From positions 1-49,297 of the IMG/VR virus record IMGVR_UViG_3300046454_000397: a stretch of 49,297 bases of DNA; one strand, 5' to 3'. Positions 22,300 through 30,387 of this stretch are shown piece by piece (within the stretch, counting starts at the first letter, position 1; each line of letters begins with the position of its first letter). The translations under genes and the position numbers were made by a program. The notes beneath the pieces are model-generated. The model had not been told where the DNA came from, did not search any database, and saw nothing but the letters and a program-made list of their open reading frames with translations. The DNA comes from a virus.

Positions 22300-24549
22300 T
22301 CAGCCCTCCACATCGTCGAAGGGCACCGCCATCGGCGGGAAGTTGACTGGCAGGCTACCGGGGTCGGCCCACGGCTGGATCGGCTGGCCGGACAGCGTGC
22401 CCTCGCGCTTGCTCTTGGTGTTGCCGCTGATCGCCGGCACGGCGTGCGCCCGCGGGCCGGTCTTCCGGATCTTGCCGAGCAGGCCGTCGTCACCGAAGAC
22501 GGTGTCCCACTTCACCTGCTCGATCTGCGTCGATGACCCGCCGCGGCGCCACAGCACGGCGATGACAGCCTGCATGCCGGCGGCGACGTGCGCCGAGCTG
22601 AGGATGTCGAAGGCGACCTGCGCGTGCATCAGCCACAGGTCGATGACGTGCTGCGCCGCGGAGACGCCGACCGCGTCGTTGGTCGTGGTCGCCGACGGCG
22701 TGCGCACGTTCGTCAGCTCGACGAGGCCCTGCTCGTCGTAGCCGCTGGTCGTTGCCTGCCACAGCAACTCGGCGTCCGACAGCGCGCCGCCGACCAGCGT
22801 ACCGTTGACCCGGATGCTGTAGGCGAAGTCGTTCTGGTCGACGTAGTGGTTCCAGTTGTCCGCGACGACCGCGACGCCGCCGACCGTGAACGCGTTGACG
22901 TTGACGTCGTGCGGCGTGTTGACCGCGTCGAGACCGAGGATGCTCGACCGCTTGCCCTGCGTACCGGTGACGGTGATCGACAGCAGGTTGATGTTCAGCG
23001 CCTGCCCGCGGCTCGCGCCGACACCGGGACCGCCCGGAGGCGAGTTCGGCCACGGATACGGGCCGTTCTTGATCTGAAAGACCTCGCAGAGCGTGTTGCC
23101 CTCGACGATGAGGTTCGAGACGGTGCGATTTGCGATCGTCCAGGTTTCCTGGCCGACGTCGCCGGCGAGCAGTATGCCAATGATCGGGTTCGTCGCGACC
23201 GGGTTGTAGTAGGACTGGTCGAGCAGCGCGATCGTTATAGCCCAGCAGCCATCAGCGATGTGGAAGGAGCTGGTCGGGAACGGCGGCGTCTGGTTCGGCC
23301 GGTATCCGAAGCGGAGGCAGGACTGCGTGAGGTGCACGAACGCGATGTTCGTAACCGTGATGTTGCCGCCGTTGGCGGCCGCCTGCCAGTGGTCGTCGGC
23401 GTTGACCGAGATGCACCGCGCCCAGGTCGCCGCCCCCGTATGGTAGTCGGGGACCAGCGCGACGCCGCCCATGCCGCCGTACCAGTCGGCGAGCAGCATC
23501 GCGTCTGTCAGCGTGCTCAGGCCGCCCAGGTTGAAGTAGTAGCACGGGTCGACGATCGTGACGCCGGTAATGCTGTTCCCGAAGACCGTCAGCTCAGACG
23601 CCGGGCCGCCGCCGGGCGTGGCGCCGAGGAACATGGAGAACATCGCGCCTTGCGTGAACGGCAGGCCTTGCGTCACCGAGCCGCCGCCACCGACGCCCTC
23701 GCCAGACCAGCTCCCATAGCCGACGCCGATCGAGACGCCCGACTTGCTGCGCCCGTCGAACGTGCCGATGACGTAGGCCCCCGGCTTCATGTAGGCCGTC
23801 GAATTGGCGCCGATCGCGACGCGGTTGTTCGCGCCGGGCAGCGTGTGCACGCCCGGCTCGAAGACTAGCGTCGTTCCGTCGGCGATCGACGTCTGCGAGC
23901 CGTTGTAGGTGATCGAGCCGCCGGCAGGCGCGAGCCCGGACGGGCCGACCGCGAGGTTGACGCGGTTCTTCCAGTCGCCGTTGATGACGGCGACGATCTG
24001 CCCGTAGACCGGCATCAGGAGCGTCAGGTTGCCGCCGTTGATCGCCGCGACGAGGTTGAGCGTCGCCGGGAACAGTTGGAAGTTCGTCACCGGCCCGCTG
24101 GACAGGTGGACGTTCCAGATGACAGCGCTGTCGGCGCCGACCTTGCACCAGTGCTCGGCGACCGTGTCGCCCTGGTTCCACTTCTGCGTCTTTAGCTGCG
24201 ACGGCGCGCCGTGCCCGAAGACGACGGCGCCGTTCGGGCCGCCGCCGATGTCGACGGTCGTCGTGTAGAGAGGGCTCGACTTGCTGGTCGGCTTCACGAC
24301 GAAGGTGTCGCCGGCCGACGGCGCGACGGAGAAGCCGGCGCCGGTCATCGTCTGCGCGGCCGTCGTACCCGACGCGACGACGGCCGACTGGTTGCGCAGC
24401 GCCACCGTGGCCGTGCCCGCGTCGAACGTGATCGTCGCGCCGACCCAGCAGTTCGGCGACGTGCCGACCGTCGTGACGAGGTTCGTCTGCGTGTTGGCCC
24501 CGGCCCCGATCGTGCCGGCCTGCCCGTTCCATGCTTCGAGAACGGTCAT
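22300..24549 (-). CDS. Beta-helix virion protein, possible polysaccharide depolymerase, 749 aa
   Basis: Residues about 215-500 show the repeating short strands of a right-handed parallel beta-helix. Segments include ADGTTLVFEPGVHTLPGANN, then MKPGAYVIGTFDG and GNSITGVTIVDPCYYF. The pattern of pseudo-repeats resembles dextranase/pectate-lyase-like folds used as tailspike depolymerases. The catalytic residues cannot be fixed by eye. The C-terminal 120 residues are helical and differ in character (SAAQHVIDLWLMHAQVAFDI). It is unusual for such a protein to lie directly between head and tail-completion genes. Confidence 0.65.
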   Translation of the reverse strand: MTVLEAWNGQAGTIGAGANTQTNLVTTVGTSPNCWVGATITFDAGTATVALRNQSAVVASGTTAAQTMTGAGFSVAPSAGDTFVVKPTSKSSPLYTTTVDIGGGPNGAVVFGHGAPSQLKTQKWNQGDTVAEHWCKVGADSAVIWNVHLSSGPVTNFQLFPATLNLVAAINGGNLTLLMPVYGQIVAVINGDWKNRVNLAVGPSGLAPAGGSITYNGSQTSIADGTTLVFEPGVHTLPGANNRVAIGANSTAYMKPGAYVIGTFDGRSKSGVSIGVGYGSWSGEGVGGGGSVTQGLPFTQGAMFSMFLGATPGGGPASELTVFGNSITGVTIVDPCYYFNLGGLSTLTDAMLLADWYGGMGGVALVPDYHTGAATWARCISVNADDHWQAAANGGNITVTNIAFVHLTQSCLRFGYRPNQTPPFPTSSFHIADGCWAITIALLDQSYYNPVATNPIIGILLAGDVGQETWTIANRTVSNLIVEGNTLCEVFQIKNGPYPWPNSPPGGPGVGASRGQALNINLLSITVTGTQGKRSSILGLDAVNTPHDVNVNAFTVGGVAVVADNWNHYVDQNDFAYSIRVNGTLVGGALSDAELLWQATTSGYDEQGLVELTNVRTPSATTTNDAVGVSAAQHVIDLWLMHAQVAFDILSSAHVAAGMQAVIAVLWRRGGSSTQIEQVKWDTVFGDDGLLGKIRKTGPRAHAVPAISGNTKSKREGTLSGQPIQPWADPGSLPVNFPPMAVPFDDVEG

Positions 24550-24552
24550 GGT

Positions 24553-25944
24553 CTACGGGTCGGCGTAGGTTGGGGACCCCGTGGTGCTCGGCAGGTAGCC
24601 GAAGCCGGCGACGAACAGCCAGTACTGCAGCTTGCCGGCGGTCTGCGGCCCGGCCGCGGTGTCGAGGAAGACGAGCGTGTCGTCGAGCTTCCAGGCGACC
24701 GGCGACGTCGCGGCCTTCTGGCGCAGGATCCAGAAGGTGCCGTCGATCTGTTGCCACGGCGTGAGGATGCAGTCGTCCACCAGCAGGTAGCCGGACGTAG
24801 TGGTGTTCCACTCGATCTCGATCGTCAGCGCGTTGGTGTCGAAGTTCTTCGGCCAGTGGTTCTGGCCGATCGGGACGATGATCTCGGCCCAGTTCGCGCC
24901 AAGCGACGCGATCGACGTCGTAACCGTCTGCGAGCCGAAGCGCACGACGACGTTGCCGCCGAGGGCGGAGCCGATCGTCTTGTTGACCATCACGCGCAGG
25001 AAGTACGGCGTGCTCGGGTCGAACTGCTGGATCTGCATCGACGTCAGCGGCTGCGAGACCTTGACGGTCGAGCCGCCGGAGCTGAGCTTAAGTGAGCCGC
25101 TCACCTGCGAGCCGGGGTAGTCGCGGTAGAAGTTGACCGTGTCCTGGCTGATCTGCGCCGGCGTGGTCTCCGCCCAGCCGTTGAACTTCGGCGAGGCCGA
25201 GCCGTTGTAGTCACTGAAGGAACTGTTGCGCAGCAGCGAGCCGCCGAGCCCGGTCCCCGCGTGCGAGCTGATGAGCTGCACGTTCGCGCCCTGGCCGCTG
25301 CCGTGCCCGTTGCTGAAGCGTAGCAGCGAGTCGAACGACGCCGCGGCGCCGACCATCTCGAAGACCTCGGCCTCCTTCTGCGCGCCGGTGTTCTGGTCCT
25401 GCCGGCACCGGAAGGTCTTCTTCTCCGTGTTGCAGGCTTCGAGCGAGAAGTTGTTCTGGTCGACGGTCAGCCGGCTCATGGCGCCGGTGCCGACGATCGT
25501 GCCGGCGCCGCCGACGGTGTTCGAGTTGCCGAACGTGCCCGTCGTGTCGAAGGTGATGTTGCGCGACTTGACCGTGAAGCTCTTCTGCACGTACCACTCG
25601 TAGAGCGCGCGGAACGCCTGCGCCGCGGAGCGGTAGCCGGACCCGGTGCCCATGCCGGCCGTGGCGTCGGCGGCGAGGATGCGCATGTACTCGAAGACGA
25701 CGGGGGTCACGACCTCCGCTGCCTTCTGCTGCGTCAGCATGGCCGACAGCGACGCGCGCATGCTGTCGGTGAATCCCGACAGCGCCACCGGCAGGAAGTC
25801 ACCCTTCAGGATGGTCTCGACGGCGTTGAACTTGCCTGCCGCCGCGGCCATGGTGCCGTCGGCGAAGTTGCGCGCGGTCTCAAGAACGTCGACCGCGGCC
25901 TTCCACTGGTTGACGATCTCGGCTTCGGTCGGGGTTCCGGCCAT
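24553..25944 (-). CDS. Virion protein with C-terminal jelly-roll-like region, 463 aa
   Basis: The N-terminal 125 residues are helical (NQWKAAVDVLETARNFADG, YRSAAQAFRALYEWYVQK). From about 225 onward the protein is strand-rich with SLLRNSSFSDYNGSASPKFN, PYFLRVMVNKTIGSALGG and ALTIEIEWNTTTSGYLLVDD, a layout like carbohydrate-binding jelly-roll modules. No enzyme motif. It is 3 nt from the beta-helix gene and may act with it in receptor contact. The C-terminus resembles a short capping domain. Confidence 0.6.
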   Translation of the reverse strand: MAGTPTEAEIVNQWKAAVDVLETARNFADGTMAAAAGKFNAVETILKGDFLPVALSGFTDSMRASLSAMLTQQKAAEVVTPVVFEYMRILAADATAGMGTGSGYRSAAQAFRALYEWYVQKSFTVKSRNITFDTTGTFGNSNTVGGAGTIVGTGAMSRLTVDQNNFSLEACNTEKKTFRCRQDQNTGAQKEAEVFEMVGAAASFDSLLRFSNGHGSGQGANVQLISSHAGTGLGGSLLRNSSFSDYNGSASPKFNGWAETTPAQISQDTVNFYRDYPGSQVSGSLKLSSGGSTVKVSQPLTSMQIQQFDPSTPYFLRVMVNKTIGSALGGNVVVRFGSQTVTTSIASLGANWAEIIVPIGQNHWPKNFDTNALTIEIEWNTTTSGYLLVDDCILTPWQQIDGTFWILRQKAATSPVAWKLDDTLVFLDTAAGPQTAGKLQYWLFVAGFGYLPSTTGSPTYADP

Positions 25945-25979
25945 CGGTCAGGTGTCCTGCCGGCGCGAGGCCGGTCGCG

Positions 25980-26582
25980 TCAGTTGCCGAGCAGTTCTTC
26001 GATGCTCGCGGGCTCCGGCCACACGATGCCAGTCTTGTTCACCGTCTCCGGGACCCGGTAGCCCTGCTCGCCGCTCTCCTGGTCCGCGCAGAGCTGCATG
26101 AACATGAACTCCGCGGCGGGCCGGTCGCCCTCGCGGTAGACGTACTCGTTCGTCGGACCGTTCGACGCGCGGGCCGTCGCGACCTCGGCGGCCGTGGGGA
26201 TCTCCACCAGCTCGCCGTAGCGGGTCTCCACCGGCGCGTCGCCGGTCGGCTTGCCGGGCGTGAACGACCCGCTGCCGAGGTGTTTCCGGAAGCGGATGAC
26301 GAGGCGCGGCAGCTTCTCCTGGATCAAGTGCAGGCGCGCCGCGTCGATCTGCGTGATGGCGCCGACGCGGGAGACGCGCTGCGTGCGCGACTCGCCCTCC
26401 TTCTGGATCAAGTCCTCGTTCGTCTTCGGGAACGACACGCCGCAACTGATGTCGCCGAGCGGGCACTCCTTCGTCAGACCGACCCAGTAGCGGTACGCCT
26501 TCGCCGAGCCGACGGTGTTCCTGCGCAGGTCGCCGACGAGGGTCGAGCCGGGAATGTGGGTGACGTTTTCGAGGGCAGTCAA
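25980..26582 (-). CDS. Hypothetical virion-region protein, 200 aa
   Basis: The best start in frame is a TTG at 26582 (TALENVTHIPGSTLV); a GGAG lies about 11 nt upstream. The protein is mixed alpha/beta with CPLGDISCGVSFPKTNEDLI and TQIDAARLHLIQEKLPRLVI, and an acidic C-terminus. No family recognised. It follows the major capsid gene after a GC-rich hairpin and begins a new block of genes. Confidence 0.6.
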   Translation of the reverse strand: MTALENVTHIPGSTLVGDLRRNTVGSAKAYRYWVGLTKECPLGDISCGVSFPKTNEDLIQKEGESRTQRVSRVGAITQIDAARLHLIQEKLPRLVIRFRKHLGSGSFTPGKPTGDAPVETRYGELVEIPTAAEVATARASNGPTNEYVYREGDRPAAEFMFMQLCADQESGEQGYRVPETVNKTGIVWPEPASIEELLGN

Positions 26583-26627
26583 GGGATCCAGTCTCCAGGT
26601 TGCGGGCTTCGCGCGGCTGGCAGAAAC

Positions 26628-26658
26628 GGGGCGCCCCCACCGCGCGGGAGGACGCCCC
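26628..26658 (-). terminator. GC-rich hairpin after the major capsid gene
   Basis: Six-base arms GGGGCG (26628-26633) and CGCCCC (26653-26658) flank a 19-nt loop, and on the leftward strand the stem is followed by GTTTCT. It sits in the 82-bp gap after the capsid stop. A weak terminator or attenuator here would let capsid mRNA exceed that of the genes downstream. Confidence 0.45.
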
Positions 26659-26664
26659 AGCCGG

Positions 26665-27675
26665 TCAGGCGATCTTGATGGCGGAGAACGGCAGGGCGAT
26701 GCCGGCGCCGGCGCGCTTGTCCCACTGGACGTATTCCTGTCCGGTGTTGCGCGTGGTGTCGCTGTTGTTGTCGCCGATCAGCGAGCTGAACTCCATCAGC
26801 GGCTGGCGGTCGAGCATGAAGAGCGGCTTCTTCGGCGCGCCCTTGAGGATGACGAACCAAGTCGTCGCGGTAGCGATGCGCTGCGTGCCCCACAGAGTGC
26901 AGTCGCGGCTCGCGTCCTGCACGATGTTCGTCGGCGTGACGCCGAGGGCCAGCGTGCCGGTCATCGCGCCACCGGTGGTGAGGCCGAGGCCCTGGCGCCG
27001 CTGCAGGAACGCCTGCTCGAACTGCAGGGTCGCGGCGGCCGGGTAGATGACGACGAAGCCCTGCTGGATGACCTCGTCCGACCACAGGGGCTGGCCCTTG
27101 CCGTCCTGCATCAGCCGGAACTGCGCCACGGCGGCGTAGAAGTCGGTGAGGATCGCCGACACCGAGGACGTGCCCGACGTGGCGAGCAGGTTGCCGTTGG
27201 TGACGCCGAAGCGCGCGGCGCCGCCGGCGGTCGTCGCGAACATCGCGGCGCCGTCCGGGGCGTTCTGCGTCGCCGGCAGCGTCGCGGTCGTCGCGAGCAG
27301 CAGGTCGAAGGCGAACCGCTCCGGCAGCAGCGCGGCCGACATGCCGGTCTGCCGCGCCGAGTCGTAGAGCGACGACGTCTGGTCGTCCGCCCGGTCGTCG
27401 CGGTGCCACGAGATGCGGCGGCCGAAGTTGTAGATCGGCACCGTGAACGTCACCGAGCGGTTCGCGTCCTCGGGGATCGGGTCACCGCGGCGCCAGAAGG
27501 CGACGTGCGGCGCGGCCTCGAAGTACGCGAACTCGTGCTGGCGGTTCCAGGCCGTCAACCCGTCCATGATGAGTGAGAGGCGACTGTCTGCCTGCCGGTT
27601 CTGGACGGCAAGGTAGGTGTCGGCGAACTCGGTCCGCAGACCGTTCGCGAGGACTGCACTGGCAACAACGTCCAT
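26665..27675 (-). CDS. Major capsid protein, Mu gpT-like
   Basis: The 336-aa protein lies where a major head subunit is expected, after decoration protein and protease/scaffold. It has the helical N-terminal arm (ANGLRTEFADTYLAVQNRQA), the IYNFGRRISWHRDDRADDQT motif (about 81-100) typical of Mu gpT-family head proteins, and an HK97-like mix of long helix and strands (FYAAVAQFRLMQDGKGQPLW, FVVIYPAAATLQFEQAF). The RxxxWxRxxxxDD element is the most telling. It assembles the icosahedral shell, with the gpI-like product as protease and scaffold. Confidence 0.85.
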   Translation of the reverse strand: MDVVASAVLANGLRTEFADTYLAVQNRQADSRLSLIMDGLTAWNRQHEFAYFEAAPHVAFWRRGDPIPEDANRSVTFTVPIYNFGRRISWHRDDRADDQTSSLYDSARQTGMSAALLPERFAFDLLLATTATLPATQNAPDGAAMFATTAGGAARFGVTNGNLLATSGTSSVSAILTDFYAAVAQFRLMQDGKGQPLWSDEVIQQGFVVIYPAAATLQFEQAFLQRRQGLGLTTGGAMTGTLALGVTPTNIVQDASRDCTLWGTQRIATATTWFVILKGAPKKPLFMLDRQPLMEFSSLIGDNNSDTTRNTGQEYVQWDKRAGAGIALPFSAIKIA

Positions 27676-27729
27676 GGTCGTTTCTCGTTCTGTTCAGGAA
27701 AGGCGGTCGGCGAAGGTGTCAGGCCAGGG

Positions 27730-28182
27730 CTACTGGCCCAGGTACTCGCTCGGGGTGAAGAGTTCCACGTCGAACGACGTCGAGCTGTTGAAGCTCTTGA
27801 TCCAGCCGATGGCCTTGACGTTGGTGTTCGGCGTCACGGTCAGGTCGGCCGACGCGTTGCTCGTCGTGCTGTAGACGAGGTCGTTCACGTTGGCGATGGT
27901 CGAGGCACCGGCCACCGGGACGCCGAGCAGGGTCCGCCCCGAGACGTCCACGCGAGCCCGCACCTGCGGGGACGCGCCGGTGTTGCCGAGCACGTCGAAC
28001 TCGACGACGCCGACGAACTTGCTGGTGGCGACGTCGCCGCCCGGCCACAGGTCCAGGGTGCCGGCCGCGAGCGTGCCGACGAGCATGCCGGCGTAGAGCT
28101 GCAGCGCGTTCGTGACGACGTAGGTGTTGTAGACCCCGCGCGGGGAGGTCTGCAGGATGATGTTCGCAGTCTGCGTGGCCAT
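27730..28182 (-). CDS. Head decoration (cement) protein candidate, 150 aa
   Basis: Small beta-rich protein between protease/scaffold and major capsid genes, the standard place for a DUF2190-type or similar decoration protein. Segments include TANIILQTSPRGVYNTYVVT, ALQLYAGMLVGTLAAGTLDL and ARVDVSGRTLLGVPVAGAST, which fit a trimeric beta-tulip or beta-barrel cement fold. It has its own untranslated gaps on both sides (54 and 77 nt), suggesting separate expression control. Confidence 0.7.
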   Translation of the reverse strand: MATQTANIILQTSPRGVYNTYVVTNALQLYAGMLVGTLAAGTLDLWPGGDVATSKFVGVVEFDVLGNTGASPQVRARVDVSGRTLLGVPVAGASTIANVNDLVYSTTSNASADLTVTPNTNVKAIGWIKSFNSSTSFDVELFTPSEYLGQ

Positions 28183-28221
28183 GTTTCTGTTCTCGGGTTC
28201 CGGTCAGTCTGGATTCGGTTC

Positions 28222-28238
28222 GCCGCCCATCGGGCGGC
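28222..28238 (-). other. Perfect 7-bp hairpin between protease/scaffold and decoration genes
   Basis: GCCGCCC (28222-28228) pairs perfectly with GGGCGGC (28232-28238) around a 3-nt loop in the 77-bp gap. No T-run follows on either strand, so a terminator is unlikely. It may be an mRNA processing or stability element in the head operon. Confidence 0.4.
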
Positions 28239-28259
28239 ACGATGTCTTCGGGAGCGGGA

Positions 28260-28811
28260 TCAGCCGGCGACGGCTTGCTTCTTCTTGATGATGAAGCGCT
28301 TGTCGAGGGTCGCCATGTTGATCGCGACGTAGCGCTCCTCGCTCGTGCGCGTGTAGCCGCGCTCGTTCTGGATCTGCCACTCGCGCGCGAAGTTCGCGGC
28401 CTTCTCGACGGCCTCGGTGCCGAACTCGGTGTACTCCAGCGCGGCCGGGCTGGCGTTCGCCGGCGAGCTGCCGGAGAACCGCGCGGCGTCGCCGGTCATG
28501 TCGCGGGGCACCGCGGCGAAGGTCGTCACCATGCCGTCGACGTACGCCTTGAAGGCGGCGGCGCCGTGGTCGGCGTGGAACTTGGTCAGCATCTTCTCGG
28601 GCTCGGCGCCGAGCGGCCGGCCTTCGAGGCGCTTCAGCGCGTCGGCGACGTCGTCCTTGCGCTGCTGCAGCTTGTCGCGCTCGGTCGCCTGGGCCTTGAG
28701 TGCCGTGACCTCGCCTTGCAGCGCGGCCATCTGCACCACGACGCCGGCGTCGTCCTTCTTCTCGACGGGGGAGGGAACTTCGGTCTTCTTGTTGGGATCC
28801 ATGGCACTCAT
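28260..28811 (-). CDS. Probable internal-start scaffold protein (nested in the protease gene)
   Basis: At 28811 an in-frame ATG (MSAMDPNKKTEVPSPVEKKD) is preceded by GGAGAGAGC, an excellent Shine-Dalgarno at about 4-5 nt. Starting there gives a 183-aa protein consisting of the coiled-coil and C-terminal region without the protease domain. Mu (gpI/gpZ) and lambda (C/Nu3) make their scaffolds in just this nested way. The site coincides with the end of the low-complexity linker, which further supports a real start. Confidence 0.65.
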   Translation of the reverse strand: MSAMDPNKKTEVPSPVEKKDDAGVVVQMAALQGEVTALKAQATERDKLQQRKDDVADALKRLEGRPLGAEPEKMLTKFHADHGAAAFKAYVDGMVTTFAAVPRDMTGDAARFSGSSPANASPAALEYTEFGTEAVEKAANFAREWQIQNERGYTRTSEERYVAINMATLDKRFIIKKKQAVAG

Positions 28812-29729
28812 GCTCTCTCCGCCGGGGACGGCGGCCTTCGCCGGTCCGGACAGGGAATCGGGGTTTGCGGAAGTGGCGGCCTTGCGGCGGATCGCGTCGA
28901 TTGCCGCCGTGATCGCCGCGAGGTCGGCGATCGTCAGCGTGCCGTCTTCGATCATCTGCACGACCGTCGCGGCGGGGCCGCTGGTCGCGTCCATCGGTTG
29001 CTCGTCCTTGCCCTCGCCGGGCGCGGGCACGCCGGCGCCTGAGCCGGTGTCGCCACCTTCCTTGTCAGGCGGGGCGGTCTTCTTCGGCGGCGCGTCGGCG
29101 GCCTTCTCGTCTTTCGCGTCGTCCTTCTTGTCGGCCTTCGCGTCGTCGGCGAACAGGACGGTCCCGCCCTTGCCGCGCTGGAAGAACACCGGCTCTGCAA
29201 GCATCGGGTTCGACGGCCAGTCGTGCTGCTCGCTCTTGAACGTCGCCACCTGCGAGTTGTCGAGCACGCTGCCGATGACCAGCATGGGCAGCTCCAGATA
29301 CGGCGCCTCGTGGTCGAGCAGCGCGAGCGAGTTGAGCTGCGGCTTCTCGGCGTCGAAGATTTCCACCGAGCGATAGGGCAGGCGCTTCTGCAGGACGTCG
29401 ACGCCGACGCTCGGGTCGGTGATGACAAGGTCTGCCATCACGGCGACCTTCGGCTCACCCTTGAATGTGATGCGTCGCGTGCCTGTGATGCGGAAGTAGC
29501 CGGCCGCGCGCACCGGGTCCGTCAGCGCGCCTCCGCCGTGGTGCTTGACGTGCAGCGGCGGGTAGTAGCCTTCCAATTCGGCCTGCATCGCCTGCGACAC
29601 CGCGGACTTGATCCACGTCACGTCGAAGTCGTGGTCGCCGCGCTGGCACTCGACGAAGATCGGCACGTCGCGGATCGTCAGCGTCCCGTCGGCGGCGCGC
29701 ACTGCTCGGTAGCCTACGATTGGATCCAT
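28260..29729 (-). CDS. Head maturation protease and scaffold, Mu gpI-like, 489 aa
   Basis: The N-terminal domain (about 1-165) matches the Mu gpI protease family: VPIFVECQRGDHDFDVTWIK, HVKHHGGGA, VAVMADLVITDP, RLPYRSVEIFD and LNSLALLDHEAPYLELP. The His in the HVKHHG element and the conserved RSVEI and LALLxxxAPYxxLP segments are present. Residues about 190-300 are a charged Asp/Lys/Ala/Pro linker. The C-terminal part (335-420) is a long coiled coil (QGEVTALKAQATERDKLQQR), as expected for scaffold. An in-frame internal ATG at residue 307 with its own ribosome site may yield the scaffold alone. Confidence 0.85.
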   Translation of the reverse strand: MDPIVGYRAVRAADGTLTIRDVPIFVECQRGDHDFDVTWIKSAVSQAMQAELEGYYPPLHVKHHGGGALTDPVRAAGYFRITGTRRITFKGEPKVAVMADLVITDPSVGVDVLQKRLPYRSVEIFDAEKPQLNSLALLDHEAPYLELPMLVIGSVLDNSQVATFKSEQHDWPSNPMLAEPVFFQRGKGGTVLFADDAKADKKDDAKDEKAADAPPKKTAPPDKEGGDTGSGAGVPAPGEGKDEQPMDATSGPAATVVQMIEDGTLTIADLAAITAAIDAIRRKAATSANPDSLSGPAKAAVPGGESMSAMDPNKKTEVPSPVEKKDDAGVVVQMAALQGEVTALKAQATERDKLQQRKDDVADALKRLEGRPLGAEPEKMLTKFHADHGAAAFKAYVDGMVTTFAAVPRDMTGDAARFSGSSPANASPAALEYTEFGTEAVEKAANFAREWQIQNERGYTRTSEERYVAINMATLDKRFIIKKKQAVAG

Positions 29730-29733
29730 AGGG

Positions 29734-30264
29734 TCAGGTCGCCGCGAAGGCGCTCCGGTCGATGCCGAGACGGATACCGATCTGCAGGCCGCTGCCGAGC
29801 GCGATCGCGGTGCGCGCGATCAGCAGCCCGTAGAGCGAGCCGTAGTAGACCATCGGTGAGTACGCGGCGAGCGAGCTGTCCATGCCGCGGTAGATGTCGA
29901 GCACGCCGACCGTCGACTTGTTCGCGGTCTTGAAGTTGAACATGCCGATCAACTTCTGCATGTCGGCGGCGACGAGGCCCGCCGCGACGTTGTCGGCGAC
30001 CGCCGTCGGCGCCGCGTCGAACAGCAGCAGGTCGTAGTCCGCGGCGACCGACGCGCCGGTCATCAGGATCGCGTCCATGACCTGCCCGCCGCACGTCTGC
30101 CCCTCGGTGAACTGCAGCCAGTTGCTCGCGCCGGTCGTGTCGCTGATCTGGTCGCCGATCGCGTAGGCGACGGCGTCCGCCGGCCGCAGGAACTGCACCA
30201 TCGCCGAGCTGTAGCCGTTCGGCCAGTTCGTCTTCAGCGTGTTCGTGTTGACAGTGGCTGGCAT
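29734..30264 (-). CDS. Hypothetical head-region protein, 176 aa
   Basis: Located between the minor head gene and protease/scaffold. Strand-rich first half (LRPADAVAYAIGDQISDTTG, ASNWLQFTEGQTCGGQVMDA) and a second half rich in small hydrophobics (YGSLYGLLIARTAIALGSGL). The form resembles small head-decoration or fibre-tip proteins. No family motif. Separated by only 4 nt from the protease gene on one side and from a tiny membrane-peptide gene on the other. Confidence 0.6.
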   Translation of the reverse strand: MPATVNTNTLKTNWPNGYSSAMVQFLRPADAVAYAIGDQISDTTGASNWLQFTEGQTCGGQVMDAILMTGASVAADYDLLLFDAAPTAVADNVAAGLVAADMQKLIGMFNFKTANKSTVGVLDIYRGMDSSLAAYSPMVYYGSLYGLLIARTAIALGSGLQIGIRLGIDRSAFAAT

Positions 30265-30267
30265 CGG

Positions 30268-30384
30268 TCAGGTGCGCGGGATGCTACAGAAGCCTGTCGC
30301 AACAACAATCCCCTGCACGACAATCGTGGCAACGAAGGCTGCACCAACAAAGGTCGCAAGTGCGATATTCGTTGCAACAGGCAT
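30268..30384 (-). CDS. Tiny hydrophobic peptide, 38 aa
   Basis: The frame from ATG at 30384 gives one almost entirely hydrophobic segment (IALATFVGAAFVATIVVQGI), flanked by a short polar start and ending SIPRT. It fits exactly between the gpF-like and the 176-aa gene, with 3-nt spacings on each side. The local DNA is much less G+C rich than its surroundings and favours A/T in third positions (gtt, gca, att). It could be a small membrane peptide or a recent arrival. Confidence 0.5.
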   Translation of the reverse strand: MPVATNIALATFVGAAFVATIVVQGIVVATGFCSIPRT

Positions 30385-30387
30385 CGG

